From contig VSNH01000002.1 in NCBI GenBank assembly GCA_009774215.1, positions 40,906-104,905 of the forward strand: a DNA stretch of 64,000 nucleotides. The letters are read 5' to 3'. The stretch is from Lachnospiraceae bacterium (GTDB taxonomy: Bacteria; Bacillota; Clostridia; Lachnospirales; Lachnospiraceae). A program made the position numbers and the translations under genes. Within the stretch, counting starts at the first letter, position 1. Each line of letters opens with the position of its first letter. Under the pieces are notes generated by a model. That model saw only the letters and a program-made list of their open reading frames with translations, was not told the DNA's origin and did not search any database. Below are positions 52,674-60,961 of this stretch, piece by piece.

Positions 52674-53969
52674 ATGAGAGAAGAGGAACTGATTATCTAC
52701 AAGGAGTTTGCCGACGGAGATATTCTGCGGGATGTGGTCTGGCTGATGGAGCATTACCGCTCGGGGGACGGCAGGGCGAGACCGCTCTTTTACAGGTGTA
52801 TGCACAGGCTCTCCGAATTGGCGGCGGATCACGGGTTTTACGGGAACCTCTGGCACTGTTACCTGACAAACCTTCTGGTGAATAATGAAAACAGCTACAG
52901 TTGTGCCTGCGAGATGCGGGGTGAGGTGGAGGGCAGCATCAACGAGCTGGTGCTGCACGATATCGCGATTTTCAAAGAATTTTTTGACTATGATTTCACG
53001 GAGATGATGGAGGTTCTAAAGGCGCCGGAGTTCGCTGTGGTGCTGGCTTACGAAGGGGCTTCCGCGGACAGTAAGATTTATAACAGGCGGATTCGGGACC
53101 GGATCTGCACGCTGGCGCAGCATTTCGTGAAGAATGAGAATGCGGAGGCTATGAAAGCCACGCTCACCCAGTTTTACCGGGAGTACGGCGTGGGGGATCT
53201 GGGTCTGCACAAGGCGTTTCGCGTGGAGCACACGGAGAACGGCGCGACAATTGTACCGATACGCAATATCGCGCATGTGTACCTGGATGATCTGGTGGGC
53301 TACGAGATTCCGAAGCAGAAGCTGACAGAGAACACGGAGGCCTTTGTGGCGGGAAGACGCGCCAACAACTGTCTGCTCTTCGGGGACGCCGGCACGGGAA
53401 AATCCTCCTGCGTAAAAGCCATCGCCAACGAATATTACGAGAGGGGCCTGCGTATTATTGAACTGTACAAGCATCAGTTTCAGGATTTGAACGCGGTAAT
53501 TGCCCAGCTCAAAAACAGGAATTATAAGTTTATCATCTACATGGATGATTTAAGCTTCGAGGATTTCGAGGTGGAATATAAGTACTTAAAGGCGCTGATC
53601 GAGGGCGGTCTGGAGAAAAAACCGGCCAATGTGCTGATTTACGCCACATCCAACAGACGGCACCTGATTCGGGAGAACTACAGCGACAAGGCGGACAGGC
53701 GGGACGAGGATATGCACGCGGGAGACACGGTGCAGGAGAAGCTGTCGTTGGTTTACCGCTTCGGTGTGACGATCTTCTTCGGGTCGCCGGACAAAAAGCA
53801 GTTCCAGCAGATTGTAAAGACGCTGGCGGAGCGAAACGGACTTAAGGTGCCGGAGGAGGATCTGTTCCTTCTGGCAAATAAATGGGAGCTTTCCCACGGC
53901 GGACTTTCCGGCAGGACGGCGCAGCAGTTTATTGATTTCCTACTGGGCAAAAGCGAGAAGAACATCTAA
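52674..53969 (+). CDS. DUF815-family AAA ATPase
   Basis: 431 residues. The N-terminal 190 residues are helical; the C-terminal AAA domain has Walker A FGDAGTGKSS (about 237-246), Walker B IIYMDDL and sensor motif YATSNRRHLIRENYSD, as in DUF815 proteins. Role unknown, though the family is widespread in anaerobes. The last five codons and stop (SEKNI) lie inside the left arm of the hairpin element that follows, so the C-terminal tail was probably set by that element. Confidence 0.85.
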   Translation: MREEELIIYKEFADGDILRDVVWLMEHYRSGDGRARPLFYRCMHRLSELAADHGFYGNLWHCYLTNLLVNNENSYSCACEMRGEVEGSINELVLHDIAIFKEFFDYDFTEMMEVLKAPEFAVVLAYEGASADSKIYNRRIRDRICTLAQHFVKNENAEAMKATLTQFYREYGVGDLGLHKAFRVEHTENGATIVPIRNIAHVYLDDLVGYEIPKQKLTENTEAFVAGRRANNCLLFGDAGTGKSSCVKAIANEYYERGLRIIELYKHQFQDLNAVIAQLKNRNYKFIIYMDDLSFEDFEVEYKYLKALIEGGLEKKPANVLIYATSNRRHLIRENYSDKADRRDEDMHAGDTVQEKLSLVYRFGVTIFFGSPDKKQFQQIVKTLAERNGLKVPEEDLFLLANKWELSHGGLSGRTAQQFIDFLLGKSEKNI

Positions 53970-54062
53970 TCGCTCACAGCAAAGGCTGTTTCGCGAAGTC
54001 AGCAAGCTGACCTGGATGTTCTAAGTCTCGCTTGAGAGAATGCCATCATGCGGCATTCTCTG
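53952..54062 (+). repeat. Modular 3' hairpin element that contains the end of the DUF815 gene
   Basis: Outer stem AAGCGAGA/TCTCGCTT and AGAACATC/GATGTTCT (53952-53967 with 54016-54034). Two inner hairpins: ACAGC/GCTGT with TCGC/GCGA, and GTCAGC-aa-GCTGAC. 3' hairpin AGAGAATGCC/GGCATTCTCT (54036-54062). The left arm encodes codons for the last residues and the stop. Confidence 0.88.
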
Positions 54063-54083
54063 TATGAAATGATGGAGGTTGTC

Positions 54084-55613
54084 ATGAAAGTATTTGCGGC
54101 GATAGATGTGGGCTCGTATGAGCTGGGCATGAAAATATTTGAGATTTCGTCCGGGAACGGTCTGCGGGAGGTTGACCATATCAGGCATCGGATTGATCTG
54201 GGGACAGATACTTTTGCCACGGGGAAAATCAGCTATGACCGCGTGGACGAGCTCTCCCGGGTGCTGCGGGACTACAATGATATTATGAAGAGCTACAAGG
54301 TGAATGATTACACCGCCTACGGCACCAGCGCCATCAGGGAGACGGAAAACACCATGATTGTTCTGGATCAGATTGCCCAGCGCACGGGTATCCGCATTGA
54401 GGTGCTCAGCAATTCGGAGCAGCGTTTCCTGAATTATAAGGCGATTGCCTCCAGAGGGCGGTTTAACAAGATCGTGGAGAAGGGAACCGCGATTGTGGAT
54501 GTCGGCGGCGGCAGTATCCAGATTTCCCTTTTTGACAAGGATACGCTCGTCACAACCCAGAATATGCGCCTGGGGGTGCTCAGACTGCAGGATCGGCTTG
54601 GGCGATTAAATATCAGCCCCAGGCAGTACGAGGTGATTCTGGACGAGATGGTGAATTCCCAGATACAGCTGTTTAAAAAGCTCTATCTGCGGGAAGGGCA
54701 GATCGAAAACATCATTGTGGTGGACGATTACATTTCCGCCATTGTGGGGAAAAACGTTTTGGGACTGGAGGAGAGCAGCGTGGAGGCGCCGGCTGTGGAA
54801 AAGTTTTTGGAACGGATTCGCGCCAAATCGACCCAGCAGGCGGCCAAAGATCTGGATATGCCGGAGGAAAATATTCCGCTTCTCTATATTTCGGGCATCC
54901 TGATCAATCGGATCGCCAAGATGATGGGCGCCAAGATGATCTGGGCGCCGGGCGTGACGCTCTGCGACGGCATGGCATACGAATATGCCCAACAGCATAA
55001 GATCATCAAGGAAGAGCACGATTTCGAGCAGGATATCATAGCCTGCGCGCAGAATATCAGCAAGCGGTATATGGGCAGTAAACGCCGGGGCGAGACGCTG
55101 GAAAAGATTGCCCTGACCATCTTTGACAGTATGAAGAAGGTGCATGGCCTTGGAAAGCGGGAGAGGCTGCTTTTGCGGATCGCCACACTCTTACATGACT
55201 GCGGCAAGTATATCAGCCTGGTGAATCTGGGCGAGTGCTCCTACAATATTATCATGTCCACGGAGATCATCGGCCTCTCCCATACGGAGCGGGAGATCGT
55301 GGCCAATGTGGTGAAGTACAATCACATGGATTTTGATTATTGGCAGGTGATGGGCGGAAATGTCACGATTGACAGAGAAGCCTATCTGACGATTGCGAAG
55401 CTGACGGCCATATTAAAGGTAGCCAACGGACTTGACCGAAGCCATAAACAGAAGTTTAGGGACGTAAAGGCGGTGCTGAAAGAACGGGAGCTTGTCATTA
55501 CCGTGGATGAATCGGTGGACATTACACTGGAGAAAGGGCTGTTTACGAAACGATCCAACTTCTTCGAGGAGGTTTACAGCGTCCGTCCGGTGATCAGGCA
55601 GAAACATGTATAA
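54084..55613 (+). CDS. Ppx/GppA-family exopolyphosphatase with HD domain
   Basis: 509 residues. N-terminal actin-like Ppx/GppA fold (FAAIDVGSYELGMKIFEIS, YGTSAIRE, IVDVGGGSIQISLF) and a C-terminal HD domain (LRIATLLHDCGKYISLVNLGE, LSHTEREIVANVVKYN). Such enzymes hydrolyse polyphosphate or pppGpp. The adjacent ppk gene favours polyphosphate. ATG 54084 follows GGAGG; the frame extends upstream into the hairpin element. Confidence 0.9.
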   Translation: MKVFAAIDVGSYELGMKIFEISSGNGLREVDHIRHRIDLGTDTFATGKISYDRVDELSRVLRDYNDIMKSYKVNDYTAYGTSAIRETENTMIVLDQIAQRTGIRIEVLSNSEQRFLNYKAIASRGRFNKIVEKGTAIVDVGGGSIQISLFDKDTLVTTQNMRLGVLRLQDRLGRLNISPRQYEVILDEMVNSQIQLFKKLYLREGQIENIIVVDDYISAIVGKNVLGLEESSVEAPAVEKFLERIRAKSTQQAAKDLDMPEENIPLLYISGILINRIAKMMGAKMIWAPGVTLCDGMAYEYAQQHKIIKEEHDFEQDIIACAQNISKRYMGSKRRGETLEKIALTIFDSMKKVHGLGKRERLLLRIATLLHDCGKYISLVNLGECSYNIIMSTEIIGLSHTEREIVANVVKYNHMDFDYWQVMGGNVTIDREAYLTIAKLTAILKVANGLDRSHKQKFRDVKAVLKERELVITVDESVDITLEKGLFTKRSNFFEEVYSVRPVIRQKHV

Positions 55614-55634
55614 ATAAGAAGGAGACCATGGGAT

Positions 55635-57764
55635 ATGGCACAGGGGAAAAATTTTGCGGATGAAGCGTATTATACAAACAGGGAACTGAGCTGGCTTTTG
55701 TTTAACGAGAGAGTGCTTGCGGAGGCGAGGGATAAGCAGCTTCCGCTGTTTGAACGGCTGAAATTCTTAAGCATCACGGCGTCTAATCTGGACGAGTTTT
55801 TCATGGTGCGGGTGGCGTCCTTAAAGGATATGGTGAACGCCGGATATAAGAAGAGGGACATTGCGGGCATGACTGCCACGGAGCAGCTTGTTTTGGTAAA
55901 CGAGAAGACCCATCAGCTTGTGAACCAGCAGTACAACACCTACAATCGTTCCATTCTGCCGCAGCTTTCGGCAAACGGACTTCGCATCATTATTCACCAT
56001 GAGGATCTGACGAAGGAGGAAGCGGCCTATGTGGACAGTTATTTTATGGATAATGTCTACCCGGTACTCACGCCCATGGCGGTGGATTCCTCCAGACCGT
56101 TTCCGCTGATTCGCAATAAGTCCCTGAATCTGGGGGCTTTGATGATGAAGAAGAACGGCGACGGGGAGATGGAGTTCGCCACCGTACAGGTGCCAAGCGT
56201 CCTGTCCCGGCTGGTGGAGATTCCCTCACAGGAGGGGAGAAAGCTGATTCTATTAGAGGAAGTGATCGAGCGCAACATACACAGGCTGTTTTTAAATTAC
56301 GATATTGTCTGCACATATCCGTTCCGCATCATGCGCAACGCAGACCTGACGATCGAGGAGGAGGAGGCGGAGGATCTCTTGCAGGAGATCGAGAAGCAGC
56401 TCAAGAAGAGACAGTGGGGGCAGGTAATCCGTCTGGAGGTGGAGGAGGGCATCGACAATCGACTTCTCAGGCTGATCCGGGAGGAACTGGCAATCCCGAA
56501 GGAAGATATCTACGCCATCAGCGGGCCGTTAGACCTGACTTTTCTGATGAAGCTTTACGGGATGGAGGGCTTTGATCATCTGAAGGAGCACAGTTATCTG
56601 CCGCCGCAGATCGTGCCCGAGCTGCCGGAGGACGCGGATGTGTTTGCGAAGATCAGGGAGGGCGATATTCTGATGCATCACCCCTACCAGAGCTTTGAGC
56701 CGGTGGTGCGGTTTATCAGACAGGCGGCACGTGATCCTGAGGTGCTGGCCATCAAGCAGACGCTCTATCGTGTCAGCGGCAATTCCCCCATCATTGCGGC
56801 TTTGGAGCAGGCGGCGGAAAACGGCAAACAGGTTTCCGTACTTGTGGAGTTGAAGGCCAGGTTTGACGAGGAGAACAATATCGTCTGGGCGAAAAAGCTG
56901 GAGAAGGCGGGCTGTCATGTGATTTATGGGCTGGTGGGGCTTAAGACCCACAGTAAAATAACACTTGTTGTCAGAAGAGAGGAGAACGGCATCCGCCGCT
57001 ATGTCCATCTGGGGACGGGCAACTACAACGATACCACGGCGAAGCTGTACACGGATGTCGGCTATTTTACCTGCTCGGAAATGATCGGGGAGGACGCCAC
57101 GGCGGTGTTTAATATGCTCTCGGGCTACTCGGAGCCAAAGAGCTGGAACCGCCTTTCCCTGGCGCCCCATTGGTTGAAAGACAGATTTATCTATCTGATC
57201 GGCCGGGAGAAAACGCACGCGGAGTCAGGGCGGCCTGCCAGAATCATTGCCAAGATGAACGCCCTCTGCGATAAGGACGTGATCGAGGCGCTCTACGAGG
57301 CGAGCGCAGCGGGAGTGAAGATCGATCTGATTATCCGCGGTATCTGCTGCCTGCGCACAGGGATTGAGGGCGTCAGCGAAAACATTACCGTCCGCTCCAT
57401 CGTCGGCAATTTTCTGGAACATGCCCGGATTTTTTACTTTGAAAATGACGGCAAGCCGGAATACTACTGCGCCAGCGCGGACTGGATGCCGCGGAACTTA
57501 GAGCGCCGGGTGGAAATCCTTTTCCCGATTGAAAAGCCCGCTTTGCAGGAAAAGCTGAAAACCATTCTGGACTGTCAGCTTAAGGATACGGTGAAAGCGT
57601 CGATTCTGCAGCCGGACGGCAGCTATGTGAAAGTGGATAAACGGGGGAAGGAAGTGTTCAACGCTCAGCTTGCCTTCTGTAAAGAGGCGAAGGCGGCGGC
57701 GAAGGAGAAGAGCGGGCCGGTGCATAAGAGGGTATTTATTCCGAAGATGCACCATAATGAATAA
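55635..57764 (+). CDS. ppk1: Polyphosphate kinase 1
   Basis: 709 residues, full length. N-terminal NRELSWLLFNERVL, SNLDEFFMVRVAS, and the C-terminal phospholipase-D-like domains with YRVSGNSPII, LKTHSK (phosphorylated His region), HLGTGNYND and the second DWMPRNLERRVEI segment. It makes inorganic polyphosphate from ATP. It starts 21 bases after ppx, so synthesis and breakdown are encoded together. Confidence 0.96.
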   Translation: MAQGKNFADEAYYTNRELSWLLFNERVLAEARDKQLPLFERLKFLSITASNLDEFFMVRVASLKDMVNAGYKKRDIAGMTATEQLVLVNEKTHQLVNQQYNTYNRSILPQLSANGLRIIIHHEDLTKEEAAYVDSYFMDNVYPVLTPMAVDSSRPFPLIRNKSLNLGALMMKKNGDGEMEFATVQVPSVLSRLVEIPSQEGRKLILLEEVIERNIHRLFLNYDIVCTYPFRIMRNADLTIEEEEAEDLLQEIEKQLKKRQWGQVIRLEVEEGIDNRLLRLIREELAIPKEDIYAISGPLDLTFLMKLYGMEGFDHLKEHSYLPPQIVPELPEDADVFAKIREGDILMHHPYQSFEPVVRFIRQAARDPEVLAIKQTLYRVSGNSPIIAALEQAAENGKQVSVLVELKARFDEENNIVWAKKLEKAGCHVIYGLVGLKTHSKITLVVRREENGIRRYVHLGTGNYNDTTAKLYTDVGYFTCSEMIGEDATAVFNMLSGYSEPKSWNRLSLAPHWLKDRFIYLIGREKTHAESGRPARIIAKMNALCDKDVIEALYEASAAGVKIDLIIRGICCLRTGIEGVSENITVRSIVGNFLEHARIFYFENDGKPEYYCASADWMPRNLERRVEILFPIEKPALQEKLKTILDCQLKDTVKASILQPDGSYVKVDKRGKEVFNAQLAFCKEAKAAAKEKSGPVHKRVFIPKMHHNE

Positions 57765-57862
57765 AGGAGAATGCGATAATCTGGTGCGTCTACTGAAACT
57801 GCATCGCAATGGGATAAGTTTTGCAAACGTATGAAGTGAAGATAGAAAGGAACAAGAGGAAA

Positions 57863-58450
57863 ATGAAGATATATCTTGCCTCTGCGTCGCCAAGGCGGAA
57901 GGAACTTTTGAAACAGGTGGGGATTTCCTTTAAGGTCGTGCCGAGCACGGTGGAGGAGAGGATCACGAAAGAAAAACCGAATGAGGTGGTGGAGGAGCTG
58001 TCCTACCAGAAGGCGGTGGATGTCTGCGGGAAGCTTGTCGCGGAGGGAAAAGAAGATTTCGTCGTAATTGGCGCGGACACGGTGGTGAGCGCATGGGGGA
58101 AAATCCTCGGCAAACCTGCGGATAAGGCGGATGCGGCGCACATGTTAAAGGAGTTGCAGGGCGGCAGCCATCAAGTCTACACGGGTGTCACCCTTGCATG
58201 GAAATATAAGGATATGCAGCCCATGTACGCCACCTTTTCCGAGTGTACGGATGTAACCATGTATGCCATGACGGATGAGGAGATCAAGACGTATGTGGAC
58301 AGCGGGGAACCTATGGACAAGGCGGGCGCGTATGCGATTCAGGGACTTTGCGCGGCGCATATTCAAGGGATCTGCGGGGATTATAACAATGTGGTCGGAC
58401 TGCCGGTAGGGCGGCTCTGCCAGGAGTTGAAGAAGCGGGGATTGCTGTAG
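57863..58450 (+). CDS. maf: Maf-family nucleoside triphosphate pyrophosphatase
   Basis: 195 residues. Maf signatures LASASPRRKELLKQVG, GADTVVSA, GKPADKADAAHMLKEL and GAYAIQGLCAAHI are present. It hydrolyses non-canonical or TTP/UTP-type nucleotides. ATG 57863 follows AGAGGA; an in-frame ATG at 57821 has no better site. About 98 bases after ppk1. Confidence 0.93.
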   Translation: MKIYLASASPRRKELLKQVGISFKVVPSTVEERITKEKPNEVVEELSYQKAVDVCGKLVAEGKEDFVVIGADTVVSAWGKILGKPADKADAAHMLKELQGGSHQVYTGVTLAWKYKDMQPMYATFSECTDVTMYAMTDEEIKTYVDSGEPMDKAGAYAIQGLCAAHIQGICGDYNNVVGLPVGRLCQELKKRGLL

Positions 58451-58559
58451 GCGCTGTGGCGAATGGGCTGAAAGTCGAAATCCGGGTCGTGCGGGCGCGC
58501 AGCAGGCGGGAAGAGAATTTGCGTTATGTAAACTTGATTAATAATGGGGAGGGAGAGCC

Positions 58560-58814
58560 ATGTTTGACGAGAAGGTAGTACAGTGTTTTTTGGAGAATCA
58601 ATTGCAGCTTTATCCGGAGAAGGTAGCCGAAACCTATGAGGAGGCGGAGAACTTTTTGGAGGAGTGTATGGCGGTGGTGGTGGATTCTGTCCGGGAAGTG
58701 TGGGAGTTTTTCGAGGAGGAGGGCGTCGATATGGAGGGCGCCGATGAGGAGGGGATTCTGGAAGCCGATGAGGTGTTTGAGATCGGGGACGGAAGATATC
58801 TGATCATAGAGTGA
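58560..58814 (+). CDS. Small acidic protein, unknown function
   Basis: 84 residues, about one third Glu or Asp, rich in Val and Phe, one Cys pair absent (Cys near 9 and 36). Predicted mostly helical and soluble. I do not recognise a family. It has a strong ribosome site (GGGGAGGGAG) and coding character, so it is probably real. The last Glu codon and the stop lie in the left arm of the hairpin element that follows. Confidence 0.65.
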   Translation: MFDEKVVQCFLENQLQLYPEKVAETYEEAENFLEECMAVVVDSVREVWEFFEEEGVDMEGADEEGILEADEVFEIGDGRYLIIE

Positions 58815-58919
58815 GAAGTACTTCTAAAGACGTCCCGCCATAGGACGGAGACGCAAAGTCAGCAAGCTGACTTGGAAGTACTTCTCACTCGGGAGAATGC
58901 CTGAAATACGGCATTCTCT
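58809..58919 (+). repeat. Modular 3' hairpin element, best-paired copy
   Basis: Outer stem is 16 perfect bp (58809-58824 with 58875-58890: GAGTGAGAAGTACTTC and its complement). Inner hairpins CGTCC/GGACG and AAGTCAGC-aa-GCTGACTT; 3' hairpin GGAGAATGCC/GGCATTCTC (58892-58918). It starts at the last sense codon of the upstream gene. Confidence 0.92.
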
Positions 58920-58924
58920 GCAGG

Positions 58925-59746
58925 TCATTGTTTCATCAGTTTATACATTATATCCGCGAGCCCATTCTGGTCGTTGTCAAGGTCTGTGACAACGTCGGCG
59001 TGGGCTTTTACTTTTTCCGTGGCGTTTTTCATGGCAATGCCGCACCCGGCGGCGTCCAGCATGGAGATGTCGTTGTCCGCATCCCCGGCGGCAAAGGAGT
59101 CGGAAACGGGAATTCCCAGATAATCGCAGAGAAAGAGCAGAGAACTGCCTTTACCCGCGTTCCAGTCATAAAGTTCCAGGTATATATTGCTGGAATATAT
59201 GGTACGAATTCGGCCATTTGCCCAGCCTGCAATGTTTTTGCGGAAAGTTTCCAGTCTTTCGAAGTTATGTAAACTGATGGCCAGCATCTTGCACGGTTCT
59301 TCCGTGAGGGCATCGCGCAAATTTTCAGATATCATCAGCGGCAAGTGAATTTTTCTCCGATAATACTGAATCTCTTCATCATCCGCAGGGGACACGATGG
59401 CGTCGTCTGTGTCGCTGTCACGATATGTCTGAATATGAAGGGACAGCTTCTCCGCCTGCTCCTGTATATAGGAGACATAGGGAAGAGGAAGTCCGACTTT
59501 GCGAATGGTGCGCCGGTTGTCGCAGTCGTAGACCCGTGTGCCGTTAGACGCGCTTAAAAAAATACCGGGCTGCGTCAGTCCCGCTAATTCTTTTACTTCC
59601 ATTACACTCATAAGCGGTCTGCCGGAGGAAAGCACCAGGCGGTTTCCTGCTGCCAGAAACGCATCCAGAAAGTCCTTGGTTTCCGGGGAAACCCGGCTCT
59701 GGTTGTTTAAGAGTGTATCGTCTAAATCCGTGAATAGTATTTTCAT
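58925..59746 (-). CDS. HAD-superfamily hydrolase, Cof type
   Basis: 273 residues. Motif I FTDLDDTLLN, motif II SSGRP, Lys in motif III region and motif IV GDADNDISMLDAAG, with a C2-type cap. These are sugar- or cofactor-phosphate phosphatases; substrate unknown. ATG 59746 has GAGG upstream. Convergent with the small acidic protein gene across the hairpin element. Confidence 0.9.
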   Translation of the reverse strand: MKILFTDLDDTLLNNQSRVSPETKDFLDAFLAAGNRLVLSSGRPLMSVMEVKELAGLTQPGIFLSASNGTRVYDCDNRRTIRKVGLPLPYVSYIQEQAEKLSLHIQTYRDSDTDDAIVSPADDEEIQYYRRKIHLPLMISENLRDALTEEPCKMLAISLHNFERLETFRKNIAGWANGRIRTIYSSNIYLELYDWNAGKGSSLLFLCDYLGIPVSDSFAAGDADNDISMLDAAGCGIAMKNATEKVKAHADVVTDLDNDQNGLADIMYKLMKQ

Positions 59747-59841
59747 AGAGAAAACCTCGTTTCGTCACAAGCGTTATTTATTTGTACCGTGGCGCTTTAT
59801 GCCGGGGCTGCAGACAGGTATACTTACCGTTTGCGGATGAC

Positions 59842-60711
59842 TTATGAGCTGCGTGGCAGGGCCGCCTTGATTTTTAGAAGCGTTTCCTCCGGAACAAACA
59901 GTTTTCCGTAGCCGCAGCCTAAGTCCAGCCCCGGTTTATTCGCACCGTGGAAGTCGGAGCCGCCGCTTACAAGCAGGTCATATTTGTCAGCCAGCCGCTG
60001 CATGTCCCGCACATCCTGATTGCTGTACGTGCTGTAGAAAACCTCAATCCCCATCAGGCCGTCTGCTTTCAGGCAGGAAACCAACGCTTCCAGCCTGTCG
60101 CTCCCCATGTGATAGAGGGGCGGATGCGCCAGAACGGGAACGCCGTCCGCTTTTAAGATCAGTTCTACCGCCTGGGAGGGCGTCACCTTCTCCCGCGGCA
60201 CAAAGTATTTCGTGTGGTCGCCAAGGTATCTGGCGAACGCGTCCTGTCTGCTTTTCACATATCCGTGTTCCAACAGGTAGGAGGCATAGTGTGCTCTGGT
60301 GATCACCGCGTCGGGATACATGGCAAGCAGCTTTTCGTAGGTGATATCAATACCTGCGCTCTGCAGGTTTTCACACATTTTGATGTTGCGGGTAACGCGC
60401 GAGTCCACGAAGTCGCCCAGCGCGTTTTGAAATTCTTCTTTCTCATAAGAGATATAGAGCCCTACGATGTGCACATCCTGCTTCTCGTATTTCGTGGAGA
60501 ACTCAATGCCCGGAATCACTTCCACGGAGGGCAGGCCGCGTTTCTTAAGAGCTGCCGCATGGGCAACCGCTTCGTCAAGCCCCTCTATGCTGTCGTGATC
60601 CGTGATGGCCACGGCGGCAAGCTTTTTCTCTGCGGCGTAATCCACCAGCTCCGTAGGGGTATAGCTGCCGTCCGATTTACAGGTGTGGGTGTGCAGGTCG
60701 ATGGCTCTCAT
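59842..60711 (-). CDS. PHP-domain phosphoesterase (RNase AM/TrpH-like)
   Basis: 289 residues. PHP metal motifs IDLHTHTCKSDGS, ITDHDSIEGL, GIEFST, LAHPP and SGGSDFHGAN are all present. TrpH/YciV relatives act as 5'-3' exonucleases on RNA or on 3',5'-nucleoside bisphosphates. ATG 60711 follows AGAGGGAAAA. Same strand as the ABC-F gene upstream and separated from it by hairpin elements. Confidence 0.88.
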   Translation of the reverse strand: MRAIDLHTHTCKSDGSYTPTELVDYAAEKKLAAVAITDHDSIEGLDEAVAHAAALKKRGLPSVEVIPGIEFSTKYEKQDVHIVGLYISYEKEEFQNALGDFVDSRVTRNIKMCENLQSAGIDITYEKLLAMYPDAVITRAHYASYLLEHGYVKSRQDAFARYLGDHTKYFVPREKVTPSQAVELILKADGVPVLAHPPLYHMGSDRLEALVSCLKADGLMGIEVFYSTYSNQDVRDMQRLADKYDLLVSGGSDFHGANKPGLDLGCGYGKLFVPEETLLKIKAALPRSS

Positions 60712-60740
60712 ATTTTCCCTCTATTATCGATATATTCATG

Positions 60741-60801
60741 CTTAGTACTTCTTAGCGAAATGCCCGCTGGCATGAGCGGCTAGTAGTACTTTTCGCATTT
60801 C
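60741..60801 (-). repeat. Degenerate member of the hairpin element family
   Basis: AGTACT at 60744-60749 and 60785-60790, GCGAAA/TTTCGC (60755-60760/60791-60796) and inner CCGCT/AGCGG form nested pairs. It resembles the outer stem of other copies but lacks the 3' hairpin. Confidence 0.45.
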
Positions 60802-60804
60802 TCA

Positions 60805-60849
60805 CGCTAACCGCCATGATTCCGCTTCATGGAATCACAAATCAATGCG
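60805..60849 (-). repeat. Downstream extension module of the hairpin element, copy 2
   Basis: On the minus strand CGCATTGATTTG, hairpin GATTCC-atgaagc-GGAATC, then ATGGCGGTTAGCG. Same flanks as 23659-23703 around a different hairpin. Confidence 0.65.
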
Positions 60850-60961
60850 GAGAATGCCGCATTTCAGGCATTCTCCTGAGTGAAACATAGAATTTCCAAG
60901 TCAGCTTTGCTGACTTTGCGCTGCAGCCATTGCTGCTGAGCTTTAGAAGTTCTTTTCACTC
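60849..60961 (-). repeat. Modular 3' hairpin element after the ABC-F gene
   Basis: Read on the minus strand: outer stem GAGTGAAA/TTTCACTC (60961-60954 with 60885-60878), imperfect AGAACTTCT/GGAAATTCT, inner GCAGC/GCTGC and AAGTCAGC/GCTGACTT, 3' hairpin GGAGAATGCC/GGCATTCTCC. The first base is the G of the ABC-F stop TAG. Nearly identical to 63814-63925. Confidence 0.88.
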
